A stretch of DNA of 64,000 bases from Paraburkholderia bryophila (GTDB lineage Bacteria > Pseudomonadota > Gammaproteobacteria > Burkholderiales > Burkholderiaceae). The translations under genes were made by a program, and so were the position numbers. Positions 54,432 to 63,907 of the stretch are shown piece after piece. The first letter of the stretch is position 1, and every line of letters starts with the position of its first letter. Under the pieces are notes generated by a model. The model made no database searches. It was not told the DNA's origin and saw only the letters and a program-made list of their open reading frames with translations. The stretch covers positions 62,001 to 126,000 of the forward strand of contig NZ_QLTK01000004.1 of NCBI RefSeq assembly GCF_003269035.1, in the 5' to 3' direction.

Positions 54432-55183
54432 CGCGCGGCGCCTGGCGCCTGGGCGCGCTTCGCCGGCCCCTCGCAGCAAGCGCGTTCGCCTGGTGGCTGA
54501 GCACGGCCGTCGCGCCGTTCGCCCAGGCCGCGACGCTGCAGATTTCGCCGGTCATGGTGGATATGACGGCGGACGCCAACGCAACCGGCATCACGCTGAA
54601 GAACCCGGGCGAGAAGCCGCTGTTCGGCCAGGTGCGGGTATTCCGCTGGGATCAGGCCGACGGCGAAGACACCTTGACGCCCACGCAGGATCTCGTCGCC
54701 AGCCCACCGCTGATCCAGATTGCCGGCCATGCCGATCAACTGGTGCGGCTGGTGCGCACGAATCAGGCGCCGTCGGCGGCCGAGCAAGGCTATCGCGTGC
54801 TGATCGACGAGTTGCCCGAACCCGACACCGCGCCCACCAGCGGCGTCACGATCCGCCTGCGTTATTCGGTGCCGGTGTTCGTCGAACCGGCCGTCGACAT
54901 GGGGCAGCCGAAGCTGTCGTGGCATCTGTCGCGCGGCACGCAAAGCTGGATGCTGCGGGTCGACAATACCGGCCGCAAACGCGCGCAGATCGCCGCCGTG
55001 CAACTGATCGACAACGCCGGCAACGCCTACCCGATCAACAAAGGACTGCTCGGCTACGCGCTGGCCGGACGCGAACGGCACTGGCCGGTCGCGCTGCCTG
55101 ACAACGTCGCGCAGAACGGCCCGCTAAAGGTACGCGCCTCGGTCAACTCGCTGCCCGCCGAAGCCGCCGTGAAGCTCGACTAG
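54428..55183 (+). CDS. Periplasmic fimbrial chaperone (PapD-like)
   Basis: A 251-residue protein with a signal peptide (about 1-34, ending AQAA) and two Ig-like domains. TLQISPVMVDMTADANATGI and the edge-strand region with a conserved Arg before LRYSVPVFV are chaperone features. It folds and delivers the SCPU subunits to the usher. The start is a TTG overlapping the upstream TGA (TTGA), giving coupled translation; no ATG precedes the signal sequence. Confidence 0.88.
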   Translation: MTRGAWRLGALRRPLAASAFAWWLSTAVAPFAQAATLQISPVMVDMTADANATGITLKNPGEKPLFGQVRVFRWDQADGEDTLTPTQDLVASPPLIQIAGHADQLVRLVRTNQAPSAAEQGYRVLIDELPEPDTAPTSGVTIRLRYSVPVFVEPAVDMGQPKLSWHLSRGTQSWMLRVDNTGRKRAQIAAVQLIDNAGNAYPINKGLLGYALAGRERHWPVALPDNVAQNGPLKVRASVNSLPAEAAVKLD

Positions 55184-55296
55184 GCCACCGGCTGCAAGCT
55201 GCGGCAGGCGGCCACGGCGCGGCCCAAAGCACACGAGTCCGGCCATGAGCGCGCGCCGGCCGAAGGGAACCGACACGATGGACCGCCACGCAACCG

Positions 55297-57780
55297 ATGA
55301 GAATGACACGACGGCGAATACGTCATGGATGGAAGCCGCATGCCGTCGCGCTCGCGGTCACGCTGGATCTGCTCGGCGCCAGCCGGGCCGACGCGCAGAC
55401 GCCGCCGACGCCGCCTGCATTCCGGCAACCGCAGCCGCCCCAGCAACCGCAAGCACAGCCGCCGCAGCCGGCCACGCCCGGCGCCGCCGCACAGGCCGCC
55501 GCGCCTGGCGCGGCCGCCGCGCAGGCGCGTGATCTGTATCTGGAAGTCATGCTCAACGGCCAACGCACTTCGTTGATCGCGCATTTTCGTGAGGTGGACG
55601 GCCACCTCAGCGCCAGCGCGAAAGACCTGAGCGACATCGGCGTCGCCACCGACAAACTCGGCGCCGCCGACAGCGCGTCGCTCGAACTCGACCGCATTCC
55701 CGGCCTGCGATACCAGTACGACGCCGCCAGCCAGAGCATCGACCTGCAGGTACCCGACGCGATCCGCAAGCCCTACACGTTCGACACCCGCGAGCTCACG
55801 AAAACGCCGGACGCGGCATCGTCGCGCGGCTTCCTGATCAATTACGACGCGTTCGCGCAAACCGACACCAACGCGCAACTCGCGCTCTGGAGCGAGGAAC
55901 GCTACTTTGATCCGAACGGCGTGGTGAGCAACACCGGCATTGCGTATCTGTATCGCGATCTGCATCGCTACGTGCGCTACGACACGTCGTGGAGCAAGTC
56001 GGACCCCGCCCAACTCACCACCACGCAAATCGGCGACACGATTTCCTCATCGCTCGACTGGAGCCGCTCGATCCGTATCGGCGGCTTCCAGTGGCGCAGC
56101 AACTTCGCGCTGCGCCCCGATCTCGTGACCTTTCCGGTGCAGTCGCTATCGGGCACGGCGGTGGTGCCGTCGGCGGTGGACCTGTACATCAACAACGTGC
56201 GCCAGTACAGCGGCAACGTGCCGAGCGGACCGTTCATCGTCAACAACGTGCCGGGCATTACCGGCGCGGGCGAAGCAACCGTGATCACGCACGACGCCCT
56301 CGGCCGCACGATCGCCACCTCGTTGCCGCTCTATGTGGACACGCGGATGCTGGCGGCGGGTCTGTCGAGCTATTCGTTCGAAGCGGGTTTTCTGCGGCGC
56401 AACTACGGCATCGATTCGTTTTCCTACGATCCGCGGCCGGCCGCCAGCGCCACCGCGCGCCGCGGCATCAGCGATTCGCTGACACTCGAAGGTCACGCGG
56501 AAGCGACCGGCGGCCTCGTCAACGCGGGCGCCGGCGCGCTGCTGCGCATGGGCATGGCGGGCGTGATCAACGGTTCGGTGTCCGGCAGCGCCGGCAAGCT
56601 GAACGGCACGCAGCTCGGTCTCGGCTATCAGTTGATCGAGCCACGCTTTTCGATCGACGCGCAAACCTTGCGCGCCTACGGTAACTACGGCGACCTCGCC
56701 GCGCGCGACGGCACGCCGGTGCCCACCGCGACCGACCGCGTGACGCTCGCGCTCCCCCTGTTCAGCCGGCAGACGCTGTCGCTCAGCTATATCGGCTACC
56801 GTTACCCGGGCGTGTCGGCGTCGCGGATCGGTTCGCTGTCGTACACGCTGAGCTTCGGCAATCTGGCCTCGCTCACGTTCAGCACCTACAAGGATTTTCT
56901 GCAGCACGACGCACAAGGCGTGTTCCTGACCGCGAGTTTCGGTCTCGGCAACAACACATCGATCAACGCGAGCGTGGGGCGCCAGAACGGCCAGTCGACG
57001 TACAACCTCAACGCGCAGCGCCCGCCCGATTACGCCGGCGGCTGGGGCTGGGGCGTGCAGGCCGGCGGCACCGGCGCGGTGCCGTATCGTCAGGCGCAGG
57101 CGCAGTACCTCGGCAAATACGGCGAGGTGACGGCGGTGGCGCAGGACATCGACCGGCATGCCGGCGCCTCGCTCGACATGACCGGCGCGATCGTGCTGAT
57201 GGACCATACGATCCAGCCGGCACGCCGTATCGACGACGGTTTCGCGCTGGTCTCCACCGACGGCGTCGCGGGCGTGCCGGTGCTGCACGAAAACCGCGTG
57301 ATCGGCACGACCGATCGCAGCGGACATCTGCTGATTCCCGATCTGAACGCGTACCAGCACAACCAGGTCGCGATCGACAGCATGAATCTGCCCGCCGACG
57401 CGCGCATTGCGACCACCGCGATGGATCTGGTGCCGCAGGCCCACGCAGGCGTGCTGGCGACGTTCCGGGTGTCGCGTTACAGCGCGGCTTCGGTGATCCT
57501 GCGCGGCGCGGACGGCAAATTCCTGGCACCGGGCACGCGCGTGCATCACGTGGAAAGCGGGGGCGATACGATCGTCGGGTATGACGGCTTGACGTTTATC
57601 GAGCATCTGCAGCGCGACAATCATCTGGAGGTGGAAGGGACGAACGTGCATTGCAGCGTTGCGTTCACGTATGAGCGGCCCGGCAATGGCGCGCTGCCGA
57701 CCATTGGACCGTTGACGTGCGGGAAGCCGACCTCGAATGCGGCGGAAGATGGCACGCCCAACCCCACGGCGGCGCGATGA
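55297..57780 (+). CDS. Outer-membrane fimbrial usher
   Basis: An 827-residue usher. After a signal peptide and a Pro/Gln/Ala-rich linker (about 35-75) comes the N-terminal domain that binds chaperone-subunit complexes, then the 24-stranded barrel with plug (VDLYINNVRQYSGNVPSGPFI region) and two C-terminal domains. It secretes and assembles the pilus across the outer membrane. It belongs to the archaic branch, consistent with SCPU subunits. The start is uncertain: ATG 55297 has a weak ribosome site, 113 bp after the chaperone gene. Confidence 0.92.
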   Translation: MRMTRRRIRHGWKPHAVALAVTLDLLGASRADAQTPPTPPAFRQPQPPQQPQAQPPQPATPGAAAQAAAPGAAAAQARDLYLEVMLNGQRTSLIAHFREVDGHLSASAKDLSDIGVATDKLGAADSASLELDRIPGLRYQYDAASQSIDLQVPDAIRKPYTFDTRELTKTPDAASSRGFLINYDAFAQTDTNAQLALWSEERYFDPNGVVSNTGIAYLYRDLHRYVRYDTSWSKSDPAQLTTTQIGDTISSSLDWSRSIRIGGFQWRSNFALRPDLVTFPVQSLSGTAVVPSAVDLYINNVRQYSGNVPSGPFIVNNVPGITGAGEATVITHDALGRTIATSLPLYVDTRMLAAGLSSYSFEAGFLRRNYGIDSFSYDPRPAASATARRGISDSLTLEGHAEATGGLVNAGAGALLRMGMAGVINGSVSGSAGKLNGTQLGLGYQLIEPRFSIDAQTLRAYGNYGDLAARDGTPVPTATDRVTLALPLFSRQTLSLSYIGYRYPGVSASRIGSLSYTLSFGNLASLTFSTYKDFLQHDAQGVFLTASFGLGNNTSINASVGRQNGQSTYNLNAQRPPDYAGGWGWGVQAGGTGAVPYRQAQAQYLGKYGEVTAVAQDIDRHAGASLDMTGAIVLMDHTIQPARRIDDGFALVSTDGVAGVPVLHENRVIGTTDRSGHLLIPDLNAYQHNQVAIDSMNLPADARIATTAMDLVPQAHAGVLATFRVSRYSAASVILRGADGKFLAPGTRVHHVESGGDTIVGYDGLTFIEHLQRDNHLEVEGTNVHCSVAFTYERPGNGALPTIGPLTCGKPTSNAAEDGTPNPTAAR

Positions 57781-58733
57781 AGCGGCTCTTCCTGCTGCTC
57801 GGGCTGTGCGCCCTGCTCGGTTTCCTGCCACGCGCCGCGAGCGCGCAAACCTGCACCGCCAGTCCCTCGGCGCTGAGTTTCGGCAACGTCAGCCCGATCG
57901 CGCTGAGCGTCGTCAACGCGACCGGCAGCATCACGGTGCAATGCACGTGGCCCGCAGTCACGCTGACGCCGAGCGTGCAGGTCTGCCTGAACATGGGCGG
58001 CACGACCCCGCGCTATATGACGAGCGGCGCCAACCAGTTGCAATACAACCTGTATCAGGACGGCGGTTATTCGATCGCGTGGGGGTCGTCGGCACTCGGC
58101 ACGACGCCGATCTCGCTGATCCTCAATAAACCGTTGACGGACGTCACCGCGTCGGCAACGGTTAATTTCTACGGACAGGTCAGCAGCAGCCAGCCGACCG
58201 TGCCGACCGTGAACAACGCCAGCACGGTGTATTCGCAGTTGCTGAGCCAGACCTCGCTGAACTATGGCTTCTATCTGCTGATCGCACCGACCTGCGCGTC
58301 GCTGACAACGAGCGCCGGCAGCTTCGCGTTCACGGCGAGCGCCACGGTGATCAACAACTGTCTGATCAGCGCGACCAACCTCGCGTTCACGGCGACGGGG
58401 GTATTGAGTTCGGCGTTGAGCGCGACGGGCGCGGTGACGGCGCGCTGCACCAACGGCGACGCCTACCAGATCGCGCTGAACGGCGGCTCGAGCGGCAATG
58501 TCTCGGCGCGCCAGATGCAGCGCTCGGGCGGCGGCGGCGCGGTGAACTACCAGCTTTATACCGATGCAGGCCACGCGCACGCATGGGGCGACGGCACGGG
58601 CAGTACGACGATGGTGACCGGCACGGGCACCGGCAATCCGGTCTCGATAACGGTCTACGGTCTGGTGCCGGCGCAGAGCACGCCGATGCCCGGCAGTTAC
58701 AGCGACACGATCACCGCGACGATCAGTTTTTGA
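57777..58733 (+). CDS. Two-domain SCPU tip protein
   Basis: A 318-residue secreted protein: signal peptide (about 1-23, ending ASAQ), then two SCPU domains. The first has TCTASPSALSFGNVSPIAL, the second NCLISATNLAFTATGVL and ends TITATISF. The first carries an extra cysteine pair. Layout matches CsuE-type tip adhesins. The ATG overlaps the usher stop (ATGA). Last gene of the operon; a convergent gene ends 22 bp later. Confidence 0.88.
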   Translation: MKRLFLLLGLCALLGFLPRAASAQTCTASPSALSFGNVSPIALSVVNATGSITVQCTWPAVTLTPSVQVCLNMGGTTPRYMTSGANQLQYNLYQDGGYSIAWGSSALGTTPISLILNKPLTDVTASATVNFYGQVSSSQPTVPTVNNASTVYSQLLSQTSLNYGFYLLIAPTCASLTTSAGSFAFTASATVINNCLISATNLAFTATGVLSSALSATGAVTARCTNGDAYQIALNGGSSGNVSARQMQRSGGGGAVNYQLYTDAGHAHAWGDGTGSTTMVTGTGTGNPVSITVYGLVPAQSTPMPGSYSDTITATISF

Positions 58734-58754
58734 GGGTCACGGGTGCGGCGCAGG

Positions 58755-59141
58755 TTAGAAATTGACGGTCCAGACGGTTTGCCGGGCGTCGCGTGCGGCG
58801 ACGTATTGCACCGGCGGCGGCGCGTTCTGGGCCGCGTCCTGAGCCGCGTTCAGGGTCGTGCTCTGCGCCGTGTTCTGAGCGGTGCTTTGCGCTGCATTCG
58901 CCGATCCCGCCGGATCGATCCCGCCTTCCGTGATCTCGAACGGCGCGCCGTGCAGACAGGACACCACCGGCTGGTTCGCCACGCTGATCGCCGCGTCCGC
59001 GGATTGCACGAGGCAGGTTTCCTGCACGGTCAGGCTGACGGCGATCGCGGCCAGTTCAGCGGGCGCCGCCTGCGAAGCCGGCGCACTGGGTAAGGCAAGA
59101 AGGACGGCCGCGAAAACGGCGGCCAGATTACGGGAAATCAT
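58755..59141 (-). CDS. Small exported SCPU-like protein with Ala/Gln/Thr repeat
   Basis: A 128-residue protein with a signal peptide (about 1-25, ending SQAA). The next 50 residues hold two Cys and VVSCLHGAPFEITEGG, which resembles the SCPU core VTCTNTTPYNVGLDGG of the neighbouring subunit. The middle is an AQ-T-rich repeat (AAQSTAQNTAQSTT), and the last residues QTVWTVNF resemble an SCPU terminal strand. It may be a shortened, diverged SCPU protein. It is convergent to the fimbrial operon. Confidence 0.65.
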   Translation of the reverse strand: MISRNLAAVFAAVLLALPSAPASQAAPAELAAIAVSLTVQETCLVQSADAAISVANQPVVSCLHGAPFEITEGGIDPAGSANAAQSTAQNTAQSTTLNAAQDAAQNAPPPVQYVAARDARQTVWTVNF

Positions 59142-59292
59142 GCTGTTCCGGAGTCGCCTCGAAGAGCGGGGTTAGGTCGATAGCGCGTTCATAAGCCGGC
59201 TCGAAAACCAGCTCTAAAGCGAACGTCAAAAGCCGATGCACAGCATGTCGGCATTCCGTGCAAAAACTTTAGACGTTCCGCGGCAAACGACG

Positions 59293-60096
59293 CTAAACCG
59301 GCTCGCACACCACCGCGAACTTCAGCAACTGCGTCGGCCCGAAGGCATTGCTGATGGCGACGTCCGCGGCATCCCGCCCACGCGCCATCAGCACCCGGCC
59401 GATGCGCGGCACGTTGTTGCGCGGATCGAACGTCTGCCAGCAGCCGCCGACGTACGCCTCGAACCACGCGGCGAAATCCATCGCCGAATACGGCGGCGGC
59501 ACGCCGACGTCGCTGATGTAGCCGGTGCAATAGCGCGCCGGAATGTTCATCGCCCGGCAAAGTGCGACGGCCAGATGCGCGAAATCGCGGCACACGCCCT
59601 TGCGCTCCTGCCATGCCTGCCATGCGGTCTTGGTGGGTCGCGCGAAGTCGTAGCCGAACTCGATGTGCTGGTGCACGTAGTCGCAGATTGCTTCCACCCG
59701 CACTCGCCCCAGCGGCAATTTGCCGAATGTCTGCCACGCGAATTCGGACAGCAGATCCGTTTCGCAGTAGCGGCTGCCCAGCAGGAACACCAGCGAGTCG
59801 TTCGGCAACGCTTCCACCGGATGCTGGTCGGCAAACGGCGGCCGCCGCTCCGGTTCCGACGACACTTCCAGCACCGCGCTCGTCGAGAACGATACCTTGC
59901 CTTGTGGCGCCACCAGCCGGCTGCACAGATTGCCGAAGCCGTCGCGATACTGGGTGATCGGCACGGGTGGATCGACCGTCAGCAGGTCGGGACTCAGTAC
60001 TTCCTTGACGTGCGAAAAGTGCGTGTTCAACATCAACATCATCGGTGTCGGTTGCACGCACTCATAAACCAGCTCGTAGCCGACGTGCAATTTCAT
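59293..60096 (-). CDS. Transglutaminase-like protein, catalytic His not conserved
   Basis: A 267-residue cytoplasmic protein: an N-terminal beta domain (1-90) and a transglutaminase-like domain. Cys169 in RKGVCRDFAHLAVALCRAM is the expected nucleophile and Asp224 in TFDPRNN the expected acid. Where HAW is usual, the sequence reads DFAAWFEAYVGG, with Ala209. The C-terminal VPRIGRVLMARGRDAADVA is typical of a bacterial subfamily. The function is unknown. ATG 60096. Confidence 0.83.
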   Translation of the reverse strand: MKLHVGYELVYECVQPTPMMLMLNTHFSHVKEVLSPDLLTVDPPVPITQYRDGFGNLCSRLVAPQGKVSFSTSAVLEVSSEPERRPPFADQHPVEALPNDSLVFLLGSRYCETDLLSEFAWQTFGKLPLGRVRVEAICDYVHQHIEFGYDFARPTKTAWQAWQERKGVCRDFAHLAVALCRAMNIPARYCTGYISDVGVPPPYSAMDFAAWFEAYVGGCWQTFDPRNNVPRIGRVLMARGRDAADVAISNAFGPTQLLKFAVVCEPV

Positions 60097-60415
60097 TGTG
60101 TTCACACTTGCAGAGAAAGCCGCCGCCTCAGTGAGCGCGAAGCGCCCGGCACGGTTTGATTTTGAATTGAGGCACGGCCTGTTTCGGCGTGGTCGGGTGC
60201 TGTCGAAGAGGCCAGCTAGGCCCAAGCATACACCCGCCATATTGGTTAAATAATATCGCGTGGCCGCAGCGGCACGCGCGAAAGTTATCAACAGAAACTG
60301 TTCGCAAATCTGTGTATAACTATCCGGCAAAAACTGCAAGCTATTGATGCGATTGCCATTTTTTCCGGGTTGCCGAAATGGGGCAGCGGCGTGGGGTGTA
60401 GCGGGTTTAGCGGGT
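60097..60415. other. Intergenic region with two DnaA-box-like 9-mers
   Basis: TTATCAACA (60285-60293) and, inverted, TGTGTATAA (60311-60319, reading TTATACACA on the minus strand). The second fits the DnaA consensus TTATNCACA; the first has a mismatch. Otherwise no gene or terminator was recognised. Confidence 0.35.
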
Positions 60416-61834
60416 TCAATCGCGCGCAGCCGGCGCACTGCGCGCCTCCTCGCGCCATTGACGACGCGAGCGAACCATTCGGCGCACCGCGATACGCGCC
60501 ATCGTGACCCAGCCCGACGGCCTCGGGTCGGCCAGCATGCTGAGGGCACGCGCGTAGTCGAGCGTGAGGCCGGGCGTCCATGCCATGGTCGCGGCGCGTT
60601 TGCGTAGTTGCGCGGCGACCCACAGTTCGGGGGTGGCGATCACGCGCAGAAAGGGCCGCCATCCGCCGCGATCGCCCCACGCGCGCGCCGACGCGCCCTC
60701 GATCGCCGCTTCCAGCGCGCGCGACACGCTGCTCGAGCAATTGCGATACGTGAGGTTGTAAGTCGCGTCCTCCCGATAACGCTCCCAGAACCGGCGCAGA
60801 CGCACGGGGTCGTAATTGCGGATACGCACCTGAACCGTCGACGGGCACCACGCTTTCGATTCGGTCGGGTAGTCGGGCTGGAATACGCCCGGCACGTCGT
60901 TCTCGCGCGTGGCGCGCAGAAGCCGCGCGAAATCGTCGGGCGAGCGATCGATCTCGACACCCGGGTACAGGCTGATGTAAATGCCCTCGGGCGATTCGAG
61001 CGCGGCGTGGCCGGTGGAGATCACGCCGTTGCGATCCACCGCCGCGATATAACGGTCGACGATCGGCTGACGGCGCGCCTCGCTTTTGGCGGTGCCGACC
61101 GGGGTCCAGACGTGGACGGTGAGTGCGGCTTCCTCGGTGCCGGGCGGGCCGTCCCATTCGAGCGTGCGCGTTCGGGGCGGGACTGCTGGGCGGCTGATGG
61201 TTGTGGTGCCGGCGGTACCGGCCGTGTTCGCGGCGGCATTGCCGCCGTCTGCCGCTTTATCGTCAGCCACCGCCGGATTCGACACCAAACGCCGAACCCG
61301 CGTGCTCAGCAGAATCATGTTCCAGCCGCCGAATATCAGGCCGAGACCCAGACAGTACGGCACGGTGCCGACATAGTGCGTTGGATACGGCTGGTAGAAA
61401 AAAACCGCCAGCGCGATTTCGACACCACCGCCGATCATCGCGAAGCGCCACGTGCGGTAGCGGACCACTCTGGCCGAGACGATCTGCAGCAGACCGTCGG
61501 CCAGAAACAACGTGCCGAAGATCATCGAAAGTATGAAGTTGCCGTGATGATGGCCAGCGAGAATCAACGCAGCCGCGCAGCAGAACGCGCAGCCCTTCAC
61601 ATAGCGCAGCGTGCGCTGGCCGCCCATGCCGGTCCACGCGACGGCCAGCGTGGCGAGACCTTCGAGCAGCAGCAGCAACGCGAACGGCGTGATCGGAAAA
61701 TACAGCGCACTGTCGAGCGCGTCGACGAACACCACCACGCCAAGCAGCAGACTCACCCAGCCGGTCAATTGCAGCGCGCGCCAGCGTGTGCGCAGGTAAT
61801 CGACTCCCAGCAGGATCATGACCAGACGGACCAT
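60416..61834 (-). CDS. HdeD/DUF308-like membrane protein fused to a papain-like domain
   Basis: A 472-residue protein. The first 185 residues form about six membrane helices with the HdeD-type pattern (GVDYLRTRWRALQLTGWV, FGTLFLADGLLQIVSARV). After an Ala/Thr-rich linker comes a soluble domain (about 225-410) with STGHAALES and ATYNLTYRNCSSSVSRALE. The His-then-Cys order with NCSSSVSRAL suggests a circularly permuted NlpC/P60 (LRAT-like) fold, but this is inference. GGAGG lies 7 nt before ATG 61834. The substrate is unknown. Confidence 0.72.
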   Translation of the reverse strand: MVRLVMILLGVDYLRTRWRALQLTGWVSLLLGVVVFVDALDSALYFPITPFALLLLLEGLATLAVAWTGMGGQRTLRYVKGCAFCCAAALILAGHHHGNFILSMIFGTLFLADGLLQIVSARVVRYRTWRFAMIGGGVEIALAVFFYQPYPTHYVGTVPYCLGLGLIFGGWNMILLSTRVRRLVSNPAVADDKAADGGNAAANTAGTAGTTTISRPAVPPRTRTLEWDGPPGTEEAALTVHVWTPVGTAKSEARRQPIVDRYIAAVDRNGVISTGHAALESPEGIYISLYPGVEIDRSPDDFARLLRATRENDVPGVFQPDYPTESKAWCPSTVQVRIRNYDPVRLRRFWERYREDATYNLTYRNCSSSVSRALEAAIEGASARAWGDRGGWRPFLRVIATPELWVAAQLRKRAATMAWTPGLTLDYARALSMLADPRPSGWVTMARIAVRRMVRSRRQWREEARSAPAARD

Positions 61835-61900
61835 CGGCAAACCTCCGTGACTGACGCGCGCTTCTGATCGCAATCTTAACCAGATTAGCGGGAATGGAAC

Positions 61901-62272
61901 TCACACGTACTTGTGCTTCTCATGGCGACGCGGTTTCGACCGACGTCCCTCGCGTTGGCTGGAACTCGCGCTCGTGCTCGTGCTGGTGTTCGCGCTCGCG
62001 GCGGCATCCGGTTCATTGCGCGGCGCGGCATGCGAACCGTTCTGCACACCAGCCGGGCCAGCAGGCACAGTCGCCTCGCCTCGCGGCGCGCTCAGCACAG
62101 CCTGCGCATCCGGCGACGAACCGGTCGCGGCATCGACAACTCGTTGCAATTCATCCTGTGCATAGGCAGGCAACGGGGCAGGCGGATACTTCGCGTCGCT
62201 AGCGCTAGCCGAAGCCGGCACGGCAACGGCGCAAGCGAGGCCAATGGCGATCATCGAGGGGGCGAGTTTCAT
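61901..62272 (-). CDS. Small exported protein of unknown function
   Basis: A 123-residue protein. A signal peptide (about 1-24, ASASASD) is followed by AYAQDELQRVVDAATG, then Ser/Thr/Ala-rich disordered sequence and a strongly basic tail REGRRSKPRRHEKHKYV. No known domain is recognised. ATG 62272. It lies upstream of the membrane fusion protein gene in the same direction (66 bp). Confidence 0.6.
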   Translation of the reverse strand: MKLAPSMIAIGLACAVAVPASASASDAKYPPAPLPAYAQDELQRVVDAATGSSPDAQAVLSAPRGEATVPAGPAGVQNGSHAAPRNEPDAAASANTSTSTSASSSQREGRRSKPRRHEKHKYV

Positions 62273-62410
62273 GTCGGGTCCTGGTCAGGATGACGCGGCC
62301 GGCATGAAGGCAATGACAGGCCCGGCGCGCGTCGATGGATCGGAAGGTTCGTTCCTGACGGCTTGCACCGTCAGCACAAACAGTGTAACGGCCGGGACAT
62401 GAAGGGTAAA

Positions 62411-62455
62411 TTTTATTAAGCCGGTTTCAGATAGGCATAATCTGGCTTAATAAAA
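62411..62455. repeat. A+T-rich inverted repeat between two genes
   Basis: TTTTATTAAGCC (62411-62422) and GGCTTAATAAAA (62444-62455) are a perfect 12-bp inverted repeat; inside, AGAT (62429-62432) pairs with ATCT (62440-62443). It lies downstream of rdgC and could fold as a bulged hairpin with A/T ends, acting as a terminator on either strand. Its A+T content is striking for this chromosome. Confidence 0.65.
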
Positions 62456-62539
62456 GCCGACGCGAGCATCCGAGCGCGCCGGCCTGCAACATCGAAAACG
62501 CCAACTAAAACGCCGACGAAAACGCGAACGAAAACGGCC

Positions 62540-63463
62540 TCAGGCCGCCGCGGCTTGCGGCATCGCCACGTCCTGCTCGCCGCCCAGCGCGTCGAGCAGA
62601 TCGCTGAGCATGCGGTCGAGTTCCGCGGTCATCAACGTGACGTCGGAGTCGAAACGTTCGTCGTCGTTTTGCGCGGTCGGATCGCTGGCTTCTTTCAGCA
62701 CGTCGAGCGCCGCGATGCGCTTGATCACCAGCGACGGCGTCAGGACGAACGACACGCGATCGTTCCACGTCATGGCGAGTCGCATGCATTGCTTGCCGGC
62801 TTCGATATGGCGGCGCATGTCGTCGGCGTCCAGCGTATGGCCGACGTAGCGCACGGTCGCGTTGCCTTCGGTCGGCGAGCGCAACTCGGTATCCTGATCG
62901 AGCGTGAAGCCGGCGGGGCCTTCGCCGGAGAGCAACCAGCCGGTCATCGCGGCGACCGGCGATTGCGCGACGCGCACCGTGCCCAGCGGCAACTGATCGA
63001 TCGACTTCACCAGCAGACCGCGCACTTCATCGGCGACCGCTTGCGAGGCCGCGTCGATCACCAGCCAGCCGTTCTTGCAATCGATCCACACGCGCGTATC
63101 GCGACGGATACTGAACGCGCGCGGCAGCAGGTCGTCGGTGACCTGCTCCTTGAGTTCGCGCATCCGTTTGCGGCCGGGTTTGAAGCCCTGCTGTTCCTCG
63201 AGTTCGGCGGCACGCGCCTTGGTCACCTGCGTGACCACCGAAGCCGGCAGCAGCTTCTTTTCCGTGCGAAACACCAGCAGCATCTGGCCGTTGAGCGCAT
63301 ACACCAGCGAGTCGTTGTCGCGCGGCGAAGCCCAGCCGTGACTTTGCATCTCGACGGTGTTGCCGGGCGCGAATGCGTGCGGCGCGAGCCACTTCTGCAT
63401 CTGTTCGGGGGTGACGGACCACGGAGCGGGAAGACGGTGCAACTGAAGGTTTTTGAACCACAT
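62540..63463 (-). CDS. rdgC: Recombination-associated protein RdgC
   Basis: A 307-residue RdgC, a ring-shaped DNA-binding dimer that limits RecA. It begins [11 protein letters not shown], and shows the family patterns [44 protein letters not shown] and [18 protein letters not shown]. Length and conserved start agree with the family; ATG 63463 was chosen over an in-frame upstream Met. It is divergent from the gene at 63558. Confidence 0.93.
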   Translation of the reverse strand: MWFKNLQLHRLPAPWSVTPEQMQKWLAPHAFAPGNTVEMQSHGWASPRDNDSLVYALNGQMLLVFRTEKKLLPASVVTQVTKARAAELEEQQGFKPGRKRMRELKEQVTDDLLPRAFSIRRDTRVWIDCKNGWLVIDAASQAVADEVRGLLVKSIDQLPLGTVRVAQSPVAAMTGWLLSGEGPAGFTLDQDTELRSPTEGNATVRYVGHTLDADDMRRHIEAGKQCMRLAMTWNDRVSFVLTPSLVIKRIAALDVLKEASDPTAQNDDERFDSDVTLMTAELDRMLSDLLDALGGEQDVAMPQAAAA

Positions 63464-63557
63464 GGGCGACGGTCGTGTTTGGAGCAAGGCGCGCCATTCT
63501 ATCTGACGGCAAAATCACCTACACTTTTTGAGAGGCACGATCTGGAAGGAGGCGACC

Positions 63558-63884
63558 ATGGCCGATGAAACCGCACCCTGGCAAATGGTGGAATACGAGG
63601 GTTTCGAGATTCACGTGGCGCCGTTCCCGAAGACGCCGCCGGGCGAAGGCGGCGGGTCTGCGCCAGGCGCGGCCGATAACCGCTACACGTATGTCGGCTA
63701 CGTCTGCCATCCTGGCGCCGATGCGGCGATTCCCGGCCATGCGGTGCCGTTCCATGCGGACGGCGAAGAAAGCTTCGCCGGACATGACGAAGCGTTGTAC
63801 GAAGGGGTGCACGTGGGACGCAGCATCGTAGAAGGAACGCATCCGGATCTGACGGTGCTGCCGTTGGTGACGGGCGGCGTGTGA
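63558..63884 (+). CDS. Conserved-looking 108-residue protein of unknown function
   Basis: A small acidic soluble protein. Preceded by GGAAGGAGG 6 nt before ATG 63558, an excellent ribosome site. It contains YEGFEIHVAPFPK and YVGYVCHPGADA near the middle, and a short Gly-rich stretch. No domain recognised. It is divergent from rdgC by 94 bp. Confidence 0.72.
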   Translation: MADETAPWQMVEYEGFEIHVAPFPKTPPGEGGGSAPGAADNRYTYVGYVCHPGADAAIPGHAVPFHADGEESFAGHDEALYEGVHVGRSIVEGTHPDLTVLPLVTGGV

Positions 63885-63907
63885 GCGTTGCGCCCGCCCG
63901 CTAGCGA

